64,000 bases of DNA, from positions 2,356,001 through 2,420,000 of the forward strand of contig OZ245999.1 in assembly GCA_965230265.1 (NCBI GenBank), read 5' to 3'. The notes beneath the pieces were generated by a model, which was not told the origin of the DNA, made no database searches, and was given only the letters and a program-made list of their open reading frames with translations. The first letter of the stretch is position 1. Each line of letters starts with the position of its first letter. Below are positions 62,646-64,000 of the stretch, piece by piece. The position numbers were made by a program, and so were the translations under genes. Source of the DNA: JAJFKX01 sp965230265 (GTDB lineage: Bacteria > Pseudomonadota > Gammaproteobacteria > Xanthomonadales > Wenzhouxiangellaceae).

Positions 62646-64000
62646 ATGACACGCTTACGTTTTTTAATGGGTATTGCTGTATTGGTCGTTAGTGCGCAAC
62701 CAGTCTGTGCGCAAATGCTGGGCAGCCCGGATTGTGGAACACTGCTGCTGGTCAGTGGTTATAACTCTGACAATGTCAAAATCTATGATGGTTGCGATGG
62801 GGCCTTTATTAGAAACCTGGATAACACTGGCACGGTTGCCGGCCCGCAGGCAATCATTGAAGCACCGAATGGTGATGTTCTGGTGGTTAGCGAAAAAAAT
62901 CACCGCGTGGTGCGGTTTGACCGACAGACACTGAGTTATGATGCTGTTGTTGTTGGCGATGACCCACAAACATCACAAGATGAAAGCAGTGGCCTACTCA
63001 GCCCAACCGCTGCAGCAATAGGCACTGATCAAAACCTTTATGTTGGCAGCTTCTCCCAAAATCGTGTGCTGCGGTTTAATCTGCAAACCGGTGAAAACCT
63101 GGGCGTGTTTGTTCCACCGCAAACCGGAGGCATCCGCGGCATAGATGCCGGTATGGTCTTTGACCCGGCCGGTAACCTGGCCATTCCAGGTTTCGATAGC
63201 AGCAGCGTGCTCAGAGTTAATGGGCAAACCGGTGCGATACTCAATACATCCATCCCTGCAGGCAGTGGCGGTTTGGATGCAGCCCGCACGGTATTGCTTT
63301 CCCCAGATGGGCAGCGCATGTTGGTATCCAGCTGGCGCAATGGACTCATACTGGAATACTCTGTCGATTCGGGTGCATTTATCGGCTCATTCGGCCCGCG
63401 TATTAACCGAATAACCGGTATGGCCTATGGCCCGGATAATAACCTGTACGTCACCAGCGATGCGGACGATGCGGTACTGCGCTTAAATGCCACAACCGGG
63501 GACTTTATTGAAACCTTTATCCCGACTGGCAGTGGTGGTTTAAACGGCGCCACCTTTATCCTGGTGTTAACCAAACAAAACAGTATGACCAGCCATCAGG
63601 CTCCCCAGCAGTTTTGGTTAACTGGTCTGGGCGAAATCGTGGACAATAACCGGATTGTTGTTGAAACCATGCGCTTTACCACCGGTGGCGTATTCGGTGA
63701 AGACTTTGATCCCGATCAAATTCAACGTCACCCCTGGGGATCTCTGGAAATTATTTTTAATGCTTGCAACAGTGGTGAGATGTCCTATTTCGCTACAGAA
63801 GAAATCAGTGGTTTATTTACCAGCGGCAGTTATCAGGTTGCGCGTTTATTGCCCAATACCCCGGGAGACAGTTGCGAAAATCAAGGTTTTGATAATGTCA
63901 CCAATGGAGATTGGGTATCAGGAACATGGGCTGGTGTTCCTGAGCGTTCTGGTGAGGGGTTTTTTATCGATGCCGCCAGCGATAACCGGGTAGCTGTTGC
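62646..64000 (+). CDS. Exported NHL/SMP-30-like beta-propeller protein (partial, runs off the end)
   Basis: An open frame of 451 codons from ATG 62646 to the window edge. A signal peptide (MTRLRFLMGIAVLVVSAQPVCAQ) is followed by NHL-like repeats with the pattern APNGDVLVVSEKNHRVVRFD, GTDQNLYVGSFSQNRVLRFN, DPAGNLAIPGFDSSSVLRVN, SPDGQRMLVSSWRNGLILEY and GPDNNLYVTSDADDAVLRLN, making a six-bladed propeller (about 25-315). After residue 320 a different domain begins (FWLTGLGEIVDNNRIVVETMRFTTGG), of a type seen appended to exported proteins. The C-terminus and any sorting tail lie outside. CCTGGAAA precedes the start. Confidence 0.8.
   Translation, partial: MTRLRFLMGIAVLVVSAQPVCAQMLGSPDCGTLLLVSGYNSDNVKIYDGCDGAFIRNLDNTGTVAGPQAIIEAPNGDVLVVSEKNHRVVRFDRQTLSYDAVVVGDDPQTSQDESSGLLSPTAAAIGTDQNLYVGSFSQNRVLRFNLQTGENLGVFVPPQTGGIRGIDAGMVFDPAGNLAIPGFDSSSVLRVNGQTGAILNTSIPAGSGGLDAARTVLLSPDGQRMLVSSWRNGLILEYSVDSGAFIGSFGPRINRITGMAYGPDNNLYVTSDADDAVLRLNATTGDFIETFIPTGSGGLNGATFILVLTKQNSMTSHQAPQQFWLTGLGEIVDNNRIVVETMRFTTGGVFGEDFDPDQIQRHPWGSLEIIFNACNSGEMSYFATEEISGLFTSGSYQVARLLPNTPGDSCENQGFDNVTNGDWVSGTWAGVPERSGEGFFIDAASDNRVAV

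Overview
The window reads as part of the chromosome of a Gram-negative, probably marine gammaproteobacterium. Pointers are the cobalamin-dependent MetH, a phenylalanine hydroxylase next to a hut histidine-degradation cluster, an ATP sulfurylase/APS kinase fusion, Tat-dependent DUF1501/DUF1800 proteins, Lol-type lipoprotein signals, and exported proteins with IPTL-like C-terminal tails. Base composition looks even along the window. I see no phage, transposase, CRISPR array, rRNA or tRNA. The genus cannot be fixed from this stretch; a Marinicella/Arenicella-like lineage is only an impression.

Layout. 1-10.1 kb holds exported proteins: the tail of an IPTL-type protein, an FG-GAP/ASPIC protein, a DUF427 protein, two tandem copies of a DUF1800-DUF1501 Tat operon, and a DNRLRE-type surface protein. 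10.3-14.8 kb holds a BlaI/BlaR1-like (M56) pair with a clear palindromic operator, a methyltransferase and a DUF4097-like exported protein. 14.9-21.0 kb holds two long paralogous secreted proteins. 21.1-27.0 kb has a serine hydrolase and a regulator-methyltransferase gene translationally coupled to metH. 28.1-31.4 kb is an ECF sigma factor followed by a Ser/Thr kinase with TPRs. 31.4-38.8 kb carries an SDR, phhA, hutU-hutG-hutI and a LysR regulator. 39.5-44.7 kb covers methionine gamma-lyase with a divergent Lrp regulator, DUF2058, an FKBP isomerase and the sulfate-activation fusion. 44.8-47.6 kb has a ToxR/CadC-like regulator, an unknown exported protein and a lipoprotein. 47.6-57.3 kb is the most unusual block. 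57.5-60.3 kb has two exported M20-type hydrolases, followed by a convergent CadC-like sensor-regulator and a beta-propeller gene that runs off the window end.

The region I consider most likely to be an undescribed system is 47646-57314. A three-domain protein (aspartyl/asparaginyl beta-hydroxylase, sulfotransferase, TIGR03032-type domain) overlaps by 4 bp with a TIGR02466-type 2-oxoglutarate/iron oxygenase. Both lie directly upstream, on the same strand, of a 1920-residue Asn/Asp/Gly/Tyr-rich beta-helix adhesin with Calx-beta repeats and an IPTL-like anchor. This arrangement suggests, but does not prove, that the two enzymes modify the adhesin. A second recurring theme is a short C-terminal tail ending in Gly-Phe-Glu that is shared by five otherwise different exported proteins (590-aa FG-GAP protein, both DUF1501 proteins, and the 976/982-aa paralogs), which looks like an unnamed sorting or processing tag.
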